A stretch of 64,000 bases of DNA, from NCBI RefSeq assembly GCF_020329485.1, contig NZ_JAGKJI010000025.1:1-64000 (forward strand). Reading direction: 5' to 3'. The translations under genes were made by a program, and so were the position numbers. Positions 27,243-36,636 of the stretch are shown here, piece by piece. Numbering within the stretch: position 1 is the stretch's first letter; the number at the start of each line of letters is the position of its first letter. The stretch comes from Bradyrhizobium cenepequi (GTDB taxonomy: Bacteria; Pseudomonadota; Alphaproteobacteria; Rhizobiales; Xanthobacteraceae). The notes under the pieces were generated by a model. That model was given only the letters and a program-made list of their open reading frames with translations. It was not told where the DNA came from and made no database searches.

Positions 27243-28499
27243 ATGCCGGGCAAGCGCGCAACCGGTGCCCGGGAGTTGCGGGACCGGCTATACGAGCTGC
27301 TCGAACACGATCATCTACCTTATTCGGCCGGCTCACACTTGGTCCGGCTGCTCGTCGTCATCATCGCGATCGACGTGCTGGCGGCGATCCTGGCGTCGGT
27401 GCCGGAGCTCGACGCCTCGTTTGGGACGCTGTTCACGACCATCGAGATCGGCGCGGTCATCGTCTTCGCGCTGGAATATGCGGTGCGGATCTGGAGCGCG
27501 GCCGGTCACTCCCTGCATGCCGCGACGGCCGCACGGGCACGGCTTGAATACGTGTTCTCGAGCTTTGGCATTATCGACCTCATCGCCTTCCTGCCGTCGG
27601 CCATCGCGCTGATACTGGGCGACAAGACCGCGGTGGTGCTGTTCGGCATGCTGCCGTTCTTCAAGCTCGTGCGCTATTCGCCTGCGATGCGCTCGCTATT
27701 GGCGGCGCTGCATGCCGAGCGGCGCACGCTGGTCGGCTGCGTGGTGATCCTGACCGGCGCGATGCTGCTGTTCGCTTCGCTGCTCTATGCCATCGAGCAC
27801 AACGTCCAGCCGGACAAATTCGGCACCATCCCGCAGGCGATGTGGTGGGCAATCGTCACGCTCGGCACCGTCGGCTATGGCGACGTGATCCCGGCGACGC
27901 CACTCGGCAAGATCGTCACGGTGTTCGCGATCGTGGTCGGAATTGCCATGATCGCGCTGCCGGTCGCGATCGTCTCGACCGCCTTTGCCGACGAGGTGCG
28001 CCGGCGCGATTTCGTCGTCACCTGGGGCATGCTGGCGCGGGTGCCGCTGTTCTCTCATCTCCGTGCCGCCGAGATCGCCGACATCATGCGGCTGTTGCGC
28101 GCGCAGACCATCGAGCAGGGCGAGGTGTTGGTCCGCCGCGGCGACGTGGCGTCTTCGATGTATTTCATCACGGCGGGCGAGGTGGAGATCGAATTGCCGA
28201 ACCAGCGGGTCAGGCTGTCCGATGGCACCTTCTTCGGCGAAATCGCGCTGCTCAAGCGCACCAGCCGCTCCGGCACCGTGACGGCGACGCGCAAGACCAG
28301 GCTGCTCGCGCTCGACGCCCAGGATTTTCATGCCCTGATCGAGCGCCTCCCCGCGCTCGCGGAGCATGTGAAGCAGACCGCGGAATCGCGGATCGCCGAC
28401 ACGATGGAGGTCAGCAAGGGAGATATCGCCGAGGCCGAGATCGCGCAGGCTGAGCCGGCTGAGACCGGCGCGAGTGACGATTCGGCCGTGCGCTCATAA
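27243..28499 (+). CDS. Cyclic-nucleotide-gated K+ channel (MlotiK1-like)
   Basis: 418 residues. Six membrane helices of a voltage-sensor-like domain plus pore fill residues 30-250; S4-like SPAMRSLLAALHAERRTLVG carries few charges. The selectivity filter is TLGTVGYGDVIP near 213. The cytosolic end is a cyclic-nucleotide-binding domain whose phosphate-binding cassette is FFGEIALLKRTSRSGTVTAT near 330, including the Arg that binds the phosphate. This is the architecture of MlotiK1 of Mesorhizobium, a cAMP-gated K+ channel. It starts 6 bases after alaS, so it is probably co-transcribed. The C-terminal 30 residues are an acidic Ala/Glu tail. Confidence 0.9.
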   Translation: MPGKRATGARELRDRLYELLEHDHLPYSAGSHLVRLLVVIIAIDVLAAILASVPELDASFGTLFTTIEIGAVIVFALEYAVRIWSAAGHSLHAATAARARLEYVFSSFGIIDLIAFLPSAIALILGDKTAVVLFGMLPFFKLVRYSPAMRSLLAALHAERRTLVGCVVILTGAMLLFASLLYAIEHNVQPDKFGTIPQAMWWAIVTLGTVGYGDVIPATPLGKIVTVFAIVVGIAMIALPVAIVSTAFADEVRRRDFVVTWGMLARVPLFSHLRAAEIADIMRLLRAQTIEQGEVLVRRGDVASSMYFITAGEVEIELPNQRVRLSDGTFFGEIALLKRTSRSGTVTATRKTRLLALDAQDFHALIERLPALAEHVKQTAESRIADTMEVSKGDIAEAEIAQAEPAETGASDDSAVRS

Positions 28500-28542
28500 A
28501 TTCATCGTGCCGCTGAATCCCAAGAAGCGGCATACAGGCCAA

Positions 28543-28905
28543 TCAGCCGCAATTCCAGATCGGCCCGATCGGCGTCCGCGTCCAGCAAGGGCCGAAGCTG
28601 CCGCCATTGTAGCGACCGCCGTAAAAGCCTGGCCGGCCGAAATAGTGCCAGTTGCCATCGTACCCGAAATATCTTGGGACTGGATCGATGTACCAAGGGT
28701 ACCGGCCGGGGCGCGCCATGCGCGAAACCGAACCTTTCTGGGCGTAAAGTGGACGGCTGTTGTTCGGTGGCTGCTGATAGCCCGGGAGGAATCCGTAGCC
28801 GTGCCAGCGTGGCACCGGTCGTTTATGAACGGGCCCGGCCGCCGCTACGACCGGCAGCAGCGATAGGGCAATGGCAATCGACAGACACACGAGGCGCGAC
28901 ATCAC
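28543..28905 (-). CDS. Small secreted Gly/Pro/Tyr-rich protein, 120 aa
   Basis: A signal peptide (MSRLVCLSIAIALSLLPVVA, cleavage near AAAG) precedes a mature chain rich in Pro, Gly, Tyr and Trp: RWHGYGFLPGYQQPP, GRYPWYIDPVPRYFGYDGNW and FGPCWTRTPIGPIWNCG. The two Cys near the end could pair. It resembles abundant envelope proteins of unknown role in bradyrhizobia. It converges with the channel gene (44-base gap). Confidence 0.72.
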   Translation of the reverse strand: MMSRLVCLSIAIALSLLPVVAAAGPVHKRPVPRWHGYGFLPGYQQPPNNSRPLYAQKGSVSRMARPGRYPWYIDPVPRYFGYDGNWHYFGRPGFYGGRYNGGSFGPCWTRTPIGPIWNCG

Positions 28906-29004
28906 GACAGCATAGACGTCCGGCTGTTGGGAAGCGATTCAAATCCGGGTGCAAGGTGCCGCACGCTCATCGATTGCAACGATACAAGGTGAAGATGAAA
29001 TGAA

Positions 29005-29024
29005 GAGGCGCCCGAAGGCGCCTC
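29005..29024 (-). terminator. Terminator of the phospholipase gene
   Basis: GAGGCGCC (29005-29012) and GGCGCCTC (29017-29024) form a perfect 8-bp stem with a CGAA/TTCG tetraloop, 31 bases past the phospholipase stop. The T-tract on the minus strand is weak (TTCATTT). Confidence 0.6.
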
Positions 29025-29055
29025 CAAATTCGCTGTGGTGATCGCGCGGCCCGCT

Positions 29056-31407
29056 TCAGAACCGGTCGTCCGCGCCCATGCCAGGATCGCTCACCGAAGC
29101 TCGGCCGGTTTCCACATGGCCGGCGACGCGCCGAGAGAAGCCGCTGCCCGAGTCGGCGGTGATGATGAAATCATACCACAGGCCGGTGGTGCGCAGATTC
29201 CAGTAGAGCTCACTGGGGCGGCCAGAAGCGGACACTTTGACATCCCACGACGTGCGCGGACCGCCGCCGAAATCCGGTCCTGGGAAGAAGACCGGCGGAT
29301 TGAAGCCGAAGCCGGGCGCGCAGAAGTCGGGAGCGGTCCGGAAACCAGGCACCGGGCCGAAGCCCACAGGACGGAAGTTGGGACGCGGACCGAAACCCGG
29401 AGGCTCCGGCTGCATTGCGGCGGCTACCGAGGCGCTGACGGCCAGCAGCGGTCCATAGATCTTGTTGGACTTCACCGTGAAGCGCAGGTGGCCATTCCCG
29501 TCGTTGCGTAGCTGCAGGTGCAGACCGCCGTCGTGGACGTTGTAGCCAGCGAAGATTTCGGGGTTGGGCTCATTCTTGTGCCGCATCGTAGAGATGTCGC
29601 CCTTGAAGTGGCGGTGGAAGCCATTGGGGGCGAGCACCCACAGATCATAGAGGCCATCGTCCCCGACTGCCCATTCGTCGTCCAGCATCTGGCCCGCCTC
29701 GACGGTGTAACGCTGCGGAATGCGATCCAGGTGCATCTTGTCGTAGACGTGGAACACGGCGCCTGCAAAGCCGGTGTTGGCGAACAGGAGCCTGACCTTG
29801 CCCTTGCCGGCATCGACCTGCGCGTTGGCGTGCAGAATGTAGGGAAGCGCGCGCGAGAAGCGAACGCCGGTTTCCTGAAACAGCGGCTGCGGCGTTGCCG
29901 GCGCGGTGGGGGCCGGCAGTGTCTTCTGGTGCGCATCCGATGCTTGCCAGTTGCTCTGGTCGGGCAGCTCCGGGAAGCGGGGATCGTTGGGGCTCGCGAA
30001 GTCGAACGCCGTGGTGAGGTCGCCCGAAATGGCGCGATGCCAGGGGCTGATGGCGTCCACCTTGATGCCGAAGCGCTTCTCGAGGAAACGGCCCACCGAC
30101 GTGTGGTCAAAGACCTGCGAATTGACCCAGCCGCCCTTGCTCCACGGCGATACGACGTACATCGGCACGCGCGCGCTAAGACCCCAGGGACGGATGTTGC
30201 CGCTGATCTTGTCGTCGGCGCTCAGTACGTTGCCGACGGTGTTGGAGAAATATTCACCCGCGAGCGGCATCGTGGCCTTGCCCATCAGGTTGCCGTCGCT
30301 GTCATACGACGGCACCGCCGGCGCCGGCAGGTGATCGAAGAAGCCGTCGTTCTCGTCGAAGGTCAGGAAGAAGACGGTCTGGCTCCAGACCTCGGGGTTG
30401 GAGGTCAGCGCGTCCAGCACCTGGTCGGTGAAATTGCCGGCGCGGGTCGGGCTGCCGCCGCCGGGATGTTCGGAGTTGGCCTGGCTCGGCAAGATCCACG
30501 ATACCTGCGGCAGGTTGCCGCTCATCACGTCGGCCTTCAATCTCGCCAGATAGTCCGGACCACCGGTCAGGCCGTGCACATAGTTGGGATCATTCGGCTG
30601 TGCGTGGCGGAAGCTGGCGAACGCCAGACAGCCGTGCATCGCGCCGGTCCAGTTGTCGTTCATGTCCTGGTAGATGTGCCAGCTTACGCCGGCGCGCTGC
30701 AGCAGGTCGGGAAGGGTGTCCCAGTTGAAGTCGCTGCCGACATAGCGGTAGGACGGCTGCGGCTGAGGCAGGCCGGCCACCCAGTTGTGAGGGTTGGGCC
30801 AGCAGCGGTTGTTGTTGGGCTCGGAATCGTTGGTAGTGCAGTTGATGCCCTGCGCGCGCAGCGCGGGATTGAAGTTGGAGCCCGACCAGAACACGATCCG
30901 GTTGGGGTCGGTGCCGGTGGTGATGGAGGCGTGGTAGGCATCGCACAGCGTGAAGGCCTCGGCGAGCGCGAACTGGAAGGGGATGTCGTCGCGGCCGAAA
31001 TAGCCCATCGCATACGGGGTCTTGTACTTGGCCCAGAAGCCCATCTTGCCCTGGTTCCACGCTGCCTGGCTGTCGCCAAACGAGTGCGGCGTGCCGTAAC
31101 CGACCAGCGCGTTGCTGGTCGCGGAGTCGCGATGATAAGGCGGGATCTCGCGGGTGCCATCGGACTGGAACCAGACCGGCTTGCCGCTTTCGAGCGGAAT
31201 AGGGAAGCGATCGCCGAAGCCGCGCACGCCGCGCAGTGTGCCGAAATAGTGGTCGAACGAGCGGTTCTCCTGCATCAGGATCACGATGTGCTTGACGTCA
31301 TTGATGGTGCCGGTCCGGCGCCTCGCCGGAATGGCCAGCGCCCGGTCGATGCTGGCAAAGGCAGCCGCCGCCGTGGCGCCCGCCAGAAAATCGCGACGTG
31401 TTGTCAT
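29056..31407 (-). CDS. Tat-exported phosphocholine-type phospholipase C
   Basis: 783 residues. The Tat signal is TTRRDFLAGATAAAAFAS. The phosphoesterase domain (PF04185) opens VKHIVILMQENRSFDHYFGT, with TGTDPNRIVFWSGSN, VSWHIYQDMNDNW and FLTFDENDGFFDHLPAP carrying metal and nucleophile-region residues. Two C-terminal DUF756 domains follow (FANTGFAGAVFHVYDKMHL; LRNDGNGHLRFTVKSNKIYG). Such enzymes split phosphatidylcholine or sphingomyelin in the periplasm, often for phosphate or choline. Odd point: the second DUF756 domain is interrupted near residues 660-710 by a Pro/Gly/Phe-rich insertion (PGFGPRPNFRPVGFGPV). It diverges from an RpiR regulator. Confidence 0.9.
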   Translation of the reverse strand: MTTRRDFLAGATAAAAFASIDRALAIPARRRTGTINDVKHIVILMQENRSFDHYFGTLRGVRGFGDRFPIPLESGKPVWFQSDGTREIPPYHRDSATSNALVGYGTPHSFGDSQAAWNQGKMGFWAKYKTPYAMGYFGRDDIPFQFALAEAFTLCDAYHASITTGTDPNRIVFWSGSNFNPALRAQGINCTTNDSEPNNNRCWPNPHNWVAGLPQPQPSYRYVGSDFNWDTLPDLLQRAGVSWHIYQDMNDNWTGAMHGCLAFASFRHAQPNDPNYVHGLTGGPDYLARLKADVMSGNLPQVSWILPSQANSEHPGGGSPTRAGNFTDQVLDALTSNPEVWSQTVFFLTFDENDGFFDHLPAPAVPSYDSDGNLMGKATMPLAGEYFSNTVGNVLSADDKISGNIRPWGLSARVPMYVVSPWSKGGWVNSQVFDHTSVGRFLEKRFGIKVDAISPWHRAISGDLTTAFDFASPNDPRFPELPDQSNWQASDAHQKTLPAPTAPATPQPLFQETGVRFSRALPYILHANAQVDAGKGKVRLLFANTGFAGAVFHVYDKMHLDRIPQRYTVEAGQMLDDEWAVGDDGLYDLWVLAPNGFHRHFKGDISTMRHKNEPNPEIFAGYNVHDGGLHLQLRNDGNGHLRFTVKSNKIYGPLLAVSASVAAAMQPEPPGFGPRPNFRPVGFGPVPGFRTAPDFCAPGFGFNPPVFFPGPDFGGGPRTSWDVKVSASGRPSELYWNLRTTGLWYDFIITADSGSGFSRRVAGHVETGRASVSDPGMGADDRF

Positions 31408-31549
31408 TCTTATTCTACCTTGGGTTGATAGTTGAAGGAACGGACGACGGTTTGCAGTGCAGGCTTGGCTCCCTGCACGGGCAAGCCGGTCGGCAATAGC
31501 AGTGCGACTTGACGTCGCTGTGAATAATTTATTTCCGAGAGAATTTTTT

Positions 31550-31575
31550 GTGAGCTTTTCTCACTATATGAGTGA
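31550..31575. promoter_or_regulatory. Overlapping inverted repeats in the phospholipase/RpiR intergenic region
   Basis: GTGAG-CTTTT-CTCAC (31550-31564) overlaps TCACT-ATATG-AGTGA (31561-31575). Both are perfect dyads in an unusually AT-rich stretch between two divergent genes, so they are candidate binding sites for the RpiR protein. Confidence 0.5.
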
Positions 31576-31742
31576 CGGCGCCAGGGAGAGACGCGGGAGC
31601 GGGCGGGAATGACATATGAGCCATCATCGTCGCCGGCTTGTGCCGGCGGCCCACGAGAATTGAAGCTCCGCGCTGCCAGAGGAATCGCGGTCACCTTGCG
31701 CTATCAACCAAATGAAGTCCCACGTTGTCAGCGAGGGCGCAG

Positions 31743-32618
31743 GTGACACGCTCGAACTTCAATGCAGGATCGTCCGTAAGCGGCATCCTTTCCCGCGTTC
31801 GTGAATTGCAGTCTGATCTTCCTCCGAAAGCCAGACAGATCGCCGACCTGATTGTCGCGCAGCCTGATTCTTTCATTCACATGTCGATTACCGAAGTTGC
31901 CGAGACATGTGGCGTCAGCGAAGGCACCATCGTTTCCTTTTGCGGCCGGGTGGGCGTTCGGGGGTTTCAGGAGCTCAAGATTCTTCTGGCGCGGGATCTG
32001 ATCGAGCCGGTCCGTCTGATTCAGGAGGATCTGCATCGGGGCGATGATCCGGCGACCGTCACGGATCATATCTTTGCCGCCCACGCCGCTTCGCTCCACG
32101 AGACACGCCGCCTGCTTTCAATGGAATCATTGGCGAAGGCGGCGAGCTTGTTGAGGGAAGCGCAGCGGATTGAGATTTATGGCATAGGAAGTTCGGCGCC
32201 AATTGCGCAGGACCTGTCCTATCGCTTGCTGCAACTGGGGCTCGCAGCGAGCGCGGTCGTCGATTCTCATGTCCAGGCCGTCAGCGCGGGCATGACCGGC
32301 CCGTCAGTCACGACCGTCACGGTGTCTCACTCAGGCAGCACGGTTGAGACGGTGCTCGCGACCCGATTGGCGCGGGAAGCCGGCGCCCGGACCATCGGCA
32401 TCACGCGGCTCGGCAAGTCGCCTCTCGCGGCCCATTGCGATGTGCTGCTCTATACTGTCGCAAATGAAACCCGATATCGGCCCGAGGCCATGAGCAGCCG
32501 CGTAGCTCAACTCGCCATTATCGACACCTTGGTGAGCTGCTGCGCTCTGACCGACACCGAGCGCTCTGTTGACAGGCTTCAACACGCTGCGCGTATTCTT
32601 TCCGAGAAGCGCTTTTGA
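31743..32618 (+). CDS. MurR/RpiR-family transcriptional regulator
   Basis: About 291 residues from GTG 31743, which has a GAGGG site; an in-frame TTG at 31725 is the alternative. The N-terminal HTH_6 domain reads LPPKARQIADLIVAQPDSFI and SITEVAETCGVSEGTIVSFC. The C-terminal SIS domain, AQRIEIYGIGSSAPIAQDLS and TTVTVSHSGSTVETVLATRL, normally binds a phosphosugar. RpiR proteins control sugar-phosphate and amino-sugar genes. The only neighbour in reach is the divergent phospholipase C, whose product could be a phosphorylated headgroup; that link is inference. Confidence 0.85.
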   Translation: MTRSNFNAGSSVSGILSRVRELQSDLPPKARQIADLIVAQPDSFIHMSITEVAETCGVSEGTIVSFCGRVGVRGFQELKILLARDLIEPVRLIQEDLHRGDDPATVTDHIFAAHAASLHETRRLLSMESLAKAASLLREAQRIEIYGIGSSAPIAQDLSYRLLQLGLAASAVVDSHVQAVSAGMTGPSVTTVTVSHSGSTVETVLATRLAREAGARTIGITRLGKSPLAAHCDVLLYTVANETRYRPEAMSSRVAQLAIIDTLVSCCALTDTERSVDRLQHAARILSEKRF

Positions 32619-32734
32619 CTGCACGGCTTCGGGCGGAGAGCCATTAACCGCCCCCGGATCTTCGGAGTTCATTCCGACCTTATCCCCGTCACGGGCCCGG
32701 TCAGCCGTCAGTGTGCATGGCAACCATTTGCCCC

Positions 32735-33847
32735 CTACCGCAAGAAAGCTCGGAACCTCCGAAGGGAGAAGGAGAACAGAATCGCGCCGATCACCAGCAG
32801 GGCGACGAACTGCGGCCAGACAACGGTCAGTCCGGCGCCACGGAACAGCACGGCCTGGGCAAGAATGACAAAGTGGGTGTTCGGTGCAGCGAGCATGATG
32901 TCCTGGATGATCTGCGGCATGCTCTCCCGCGGCGTGGTAGCCCCCGATAACATCTGAAGCGGCATCAGGACGAGCATCAACAGCAGGCCGAACTGCGGCA
33001 TGCTCCCCCCGACTGTTGCCAGGAAAATACCCATGCTCGTCATGGCGAAAAGGTAGAGCGCCGTGCCGAACAGGAACAGCGGCACCGAGCCTCCGATCGG
33101 TACCGACAGTAGCCCCTGCACGATAAACACCAGCGATACGCTGGCGGCCAGCAGAACCACCAGGCCCATCGACCAGATCTTGCTTGCCATGATCTCAAAT
33201 GGCGTCACCGGCATGACGAGCAGGTGTTCGATCGTGCCATGCTCGCGCTCGCGAATGAGCGCCGCTCCAGTCAGAATGATCGACAGCATCGTAACGGAAG
33301 AGATCACGTTGTTGATGGCGCCGAACCAGCCCTTATTGAGCTCGGGGTTGAATCGTGCCCGCAGCGCGAGGTCGATGGGAAGTGGCGCGGTCGAGCGGTA
33401 GCGGGCCAGGAACTCGCTCACCTCGTCGGTCACGATGGATTGGATGTAGCCCGCACCCGTGAAGGCCTGCGACATACGGGTGGCGTCGACGTTGAGCTGG
33501 ATGGTCGGCGTTCTCTGGGCCAACATATCGCGCTGGAAGTTCGGCGGGATGTTGAGCGCGAAAGTATCGAGACCGGCGTCCATGCGGCCCTCTATTTCCG
33601 TCTGTGAAATCAGACGCGGTATGGCGAAGTAGGGCGGATTGAACGCCGTGATGATGCGCGTCGCCACCGGCGACTTGTCTTCGTCTACGATCGCAAGCGC
33701 AGCCCGGTTCAAGGTCTCGGGTTGCGCCTTCGATGCGGTATAGATCGAAACCGTGAAGGCATAGACGATCAGCATCAGCATCATCGGGTTGCGAAAGAGG
33801 CCCCACAGCTCCTTCATGCCGAGTTGAACGATGTTGGCGGTGCGCAT
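32735..33847 (-). CDS. ABC-2 type permease (YhhJ-like)
   Basis: 370 residues from ATG 33847 (MRTANIVQLGMKELWGLFRN); longer frames upstream are antisense artefacts inside the partner gene. ABC2 membrane fold: helix 1 MMLMLIVYAFTVSIYTAS, a large periplasmic loop (to about 170), then five helices starting SSVTMLSIILTGAALIRERE and containing GTIEHLLVMPVTPFEIMASK. Size and place match E. coli YhhJ in the yhiI-rbbA-yhhJ cassette. It starts 2 bases after the RbbA-like gene and should form the transmembrane partner of that ATPase. Confidence 0.88.
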   Translation of the reverse strand: MRTANIVQLGMKELWGLFRNPMMLMLIVYAFTVSIYTASKAQPETLNRAALAIVDEDKSPVATRIITAFNPPYFAIPRLISQTEIEGRMDAGLDTFALNIPPNFQRDMLAQRTPTIQLNVDATRMSQAFTGAGYIQSIVTDEVSEFLARYRSTAPLPIDLALRARFNPELNKGWFGAINNVISSVTMLSIILTGAALIREREHGTIEHLLVMPVTPFEIMASKIWSMGLVVLLAASVSLVFIVQGLLSVPIGGSVPLFLFGTALYLFAMTSMGIFLATVGGSMPQFGLLLMLVLMPLQMLSGATTPRESMPQIIQDIMLAAPNTHFVILAQAVLFRGAGLTVVWPQFVALLVIGAILFSFSLRRFRAFLR

Positions 33848-33849
33848 CT

Positions 33850-36636
33850 CTAGCTCGCCTGTTTCTTGAGAAGCGCCGTTGCTAGAACGAGCAATATCGG
33901 GATTGTCACGAGCAGGGCTATGAACGGGCCGGGCAGATCGGCGAGATCGAGTCCTTTCGAGAACGTGCCGCGCGTGATGGTGACAAAGTGTGCGGTCGGG
34001 TAGATTCGCCCGATGATGGCTCCAGCACCTTGCAGCGAGGAGACCGGATCGATCAAGCCAGAATACTGGGTGGCCGGGATCATGGTGAGCAGGGCGGTCG
34101 TGAAGATCGCGGCGATCTGGCTGCTCATGAACGCCGATATCAGAAGCCCCATAGCGGTGGTGATGATGACGTAGAGAAAGGCTCCGCCGGCCAACGCAAC
34201 AAAGCTGCCGGTAAACGGTACGCGGAAGATGAAGACCGCAAATGCTGTCAACAGCAAGAAGTTCACCATGCCGAGCATTACATAGGGGATCTGCTTGCCA
34301 AGGAGGAATTCCAGCCGCGTCACCGGCGTCACGTAAAAATTGGTGATCGATCCCAGCTCCTTTTCGCGCACGACGCTCAGGGCCGCCAATATTGCCGGTA
34401 TGATCAAAAGGAGAATGGGGATCACGCCGGGCGCCATGGCTACGATGCTCTTGAGATCGGGGTTGTAGCGGTAGCGGACCGCGAGTTGGAAATCGCCGAC
34501 GGTGGCGGCATTGCCGTAGATCTGGCGTGCCCTCTCGGTCAGCCACTGTGCATGCATGGCCTGCACATAGCCTCTCACGGTCTCTGCCCGCGAGGGCATG
34601 GCCCCGTCGACCCACGCACCAATTTCAACGTTGCGGCCATGCGCTACGTCGCGCCCGAAGCCCGGTGGAATTTCGATCGCAAGGCTCAGCTCACCGCTGA
34701 GCATGCGGCGATCGAGATCGTCATAGTCGACAATCGGCGGCATCTCCGTGAAGTACCGCGATCCGGAGATTTGCAGGATGTAGTCGCGGCTTATCGTTGT
34801 CCCGTCGCGGTCCATGGCCGCAAAGGTCAGATTCTCAACGTCCATGTTGATGCCGTAGCCCATCACGAACATCAGGATGAGACTGCCGAGAATGGCGAGC
34901 GTGGCACGGATCGGGTCGCGCCGGAGCTCGAGCGATTCCCGCTGGGTATAGGCGGAAACGCGCCGCAAATCGAAGGAGTGCGTTCGGGGGCTGTTTGTCG
35001 CGCCGTGGCCACTGGCCTCAGCAGCGTCGAGCGCCGATGCGCGTACGACGTTCGACGGCTTGACCTCGGTCGCGTCAATGGCGTCCTGCAAATAGGCTAC
35101 GAATGCTTCTTCGAGACTGCCGCCGCCGCGTTGCTGGGCAAGTCGTTGCGGCGTATCGCTGACGAGCACCTTGCCCGCATGCATGAGCGAGATGCGGTCG
35201 CAGCGCTCCGCCTCATTCATGAAGTGGGTCGAGACGAAGATCGTGACGTTGTCTTGACGGGAGAGGTCGGACAGCATCTGCCAAAAGCCGTCGCGCGCCA
35301 CCGGATCGACGCCGGAGGTCGGCTCGTCCAGGATAAGGATGTCGGGGCCATGGATCATGGCGACTGCAAGCGAAAGGCGCTGGCGCACGCCGAGCGGCAG
35401 TGCGTCTGGAAGCATACCCATGATGTCTTCGAGCTCGAACCGCCGTGCCATCTCATCGACACGATCGGCGATCGTGTCGGGCAGCATCCGGAACAGGCGC
35501 GCATGCAGTTCGAGATTCTGCCGGACCGTCAACTCGGAATACAGCGAGAAGGCCTGCGACATGTAGCCGACGCGGCGGCGGACATCCATGTCGCTGGGGT
35601 CGACCTCGTGGCCAAACAGCTTGGCGGTACCTTCGCTGGCCGGAAGCAGTCCCGTCAGCATCTTCATCGTCGTGGTCTTGCCGCAGCCGTTGGAGCCGAG
35701 AAAGCCAAAAATCTCGCCACGAGGAATGCGAAAGCTCACATTATCGACGGCAGTGAAGTCGCCGAACCTCATGGTTAGATGCTCGGCCTCGATGGCGATC
35801 TCGCCGGCATCTTGGATCGTCCGCGGCGGGATCACCACTTCCCTGTGGGCCCGGCGTTGTGTCTCCGGAAGCAAGGCAATAAAGGCGGCGTCGAGATTGG
35901 TTGCATGGGTCTGCCGCAGCAGGTCCGCAGGCGTTCCGGTAGCCAGAAGGCGGCCTTCGTCCATCGCAACCAGCCAGTCAAAGCGAGCTGCTTCCTCCAT
36001 ATAGGCGGTTGCGACGATGACGCTCATGCCCGGATGGCTGACGCGGATCTCGTCGATCAATTGCCAGAACTGGCGCCGCGAAAGCGGGTCGACACCTGTG
36101 GTAGGCTCATCGAGGATCAGAAGTTCGGGATCATGGATCAGCGAGCAGCACAGGCCGAGCTTCTGCTTCATCCCACCTGAAAGCTTCCCCGCGGGCCGAC
36201 CGGCGAAAGGGGCAAGCCCCGTGCTCTCGAGAAGCTGGTCGATCCTGCGTTCGCGCTCGCGCCTATCGTGGCCGAACAGACGGCCGAAGAAATCTACATT
36301 TTCGAAAACAGAGAGCGTCGGATAAAGATTCTTGCCGAGACCCTGTGGCATATAGGCGATCTGCGGACAGGTCAGCCGGCGGTGCGCGGCGTCAGCCATA
36401 TCGCCGCCGAGCACCTGGACGCTCCCTTCCTGAACGGCGCGAGCGCCGGCGACGAGGGAGAGCAGGCTCGACTTGCCGACGCCGTCGGGGCCAATCAACC
36501 CGACCATGCATCCACCCTGAATATCGACCGTGATGGCATCGAGCGCACGCGTCTGGCCGTAGGACAGGCTGACCGCTTCCAGCCGCACCACCCGGCCGGG
36601 AGGATGACGATCATCGCCGATCGATGGCCGATTCAT
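33850..36636 (-). CDS. rbbA: RbbA-like double ATPase/permease fusion
   Basis: 928 residues from ATG 36636 (MNRPSIGDDRHPPGR). First ATPase: Walker A GPDGVGKSSLLSL, signature LSGGMKQKLGLC, Walker B LLILDEPTTGVDP. Second ATPase: GSNGCGKTTTMKML, LPLGVRQRLSLAVA (a degenerate signature), ILILDEPTSGVDP. The C-terminal 370 residues are an ABC-2 permease domain (RDPIRATLAILGSLILMFVM). This three-part fusion is the layout of RbbA/YhiH, known in E. coli as a ribosome-associated ATPase and exporter component. Its ATG overlaps the stop of the membrane fusion gene (ATGA), so the two are translationally coupled. Confidence 0.88.
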   Translation of the reverse strand: MNRPSIGDDRHPPGRVVRLEAVSLSYGQTRALDAITVDIQGGCMVGLIGPDGVGKSSLLSLVAGARAVQEGSVQVLGGDMADAAHRRLTCPQIAYMPQGLGKNLYPTLSVFENVDFFGRLFGHDRRERERRIDQLLESTGLAPFAGRPAGKLSGGMKQKLGLCCSLIHDPELLILDEPTTGVDPLSRRQFWQLIDEIRVSHPGMSVIVATAYMEEAARFDWLVAMDEGRLLATGTPADLLRQTHATNLDAAFIALLPETQRRAHREVVIPPRTIQDAGEIAIEAEHLTMRFGDFTAVDNVSFRIPRGEIFGFLGSNGCGKTTTMKMLTGLLPASEGTAKLFGHEVDPSDMDVRRRVGYMSQAFSLYSELTVRQNLELHARLFRMLPDTIADRVDEMARRFELEDIMGMLPDALPLGVRQRLSLAVAMIHGPDILILDEPTSGVDPVARDGFWQMLSDLSRQDNVTIFVSTHFMNEAERCDRISLMHAGKVLVSDTPQRLAQQRGGGSLEEAFVAYLQDAIDATEVKPSNVVRASALDAAEASGHGATNSPRTHSFDLRRVSAYTQRESLELRRDPIRATLAILGSLILMFVMGYGINMDVENLTFAAMDRDGTTISRDYILQISGSRYFTEMPPIVDYDDLDRRMLSGELSLAIEIPPGFGRDVAHGRNVEIGAWVDGAMPSRAETVRGYVQAMHAQWLTERARQIYGNAATVGDFQLAVRYRYNPDLKSIVAMAPGVIPILLLIIPAILAALSVVREKELGSITNFYVTPVTRLEFLLGKQIPYVMLGMVNFLLLTAFAVFIFRVPFTGSFVALAGGAFLYVIITTAMGLLISAFMSSQIAAIFTTALLTMIPATQYSGLIDPVSSLQGAGAIIGRIYPTAHFVTITRGTFSKGLDLADLPGPFIALLVTIPILLVLATALLKKQAS

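Noticed and set aside
29518..31428. A 636-residue open frame antisense to the phospholipase gene
   Set aside because: Antisense shadow; the minus strand carries the Tat signal, the PF04185 motifs and a terminator.
33988..35778. A 596-residue open frame antisense to the RbbA-like gene
   Set aside because: Antisense shadow over two ATPase domains with all nucleotide motifs on the minus strand.
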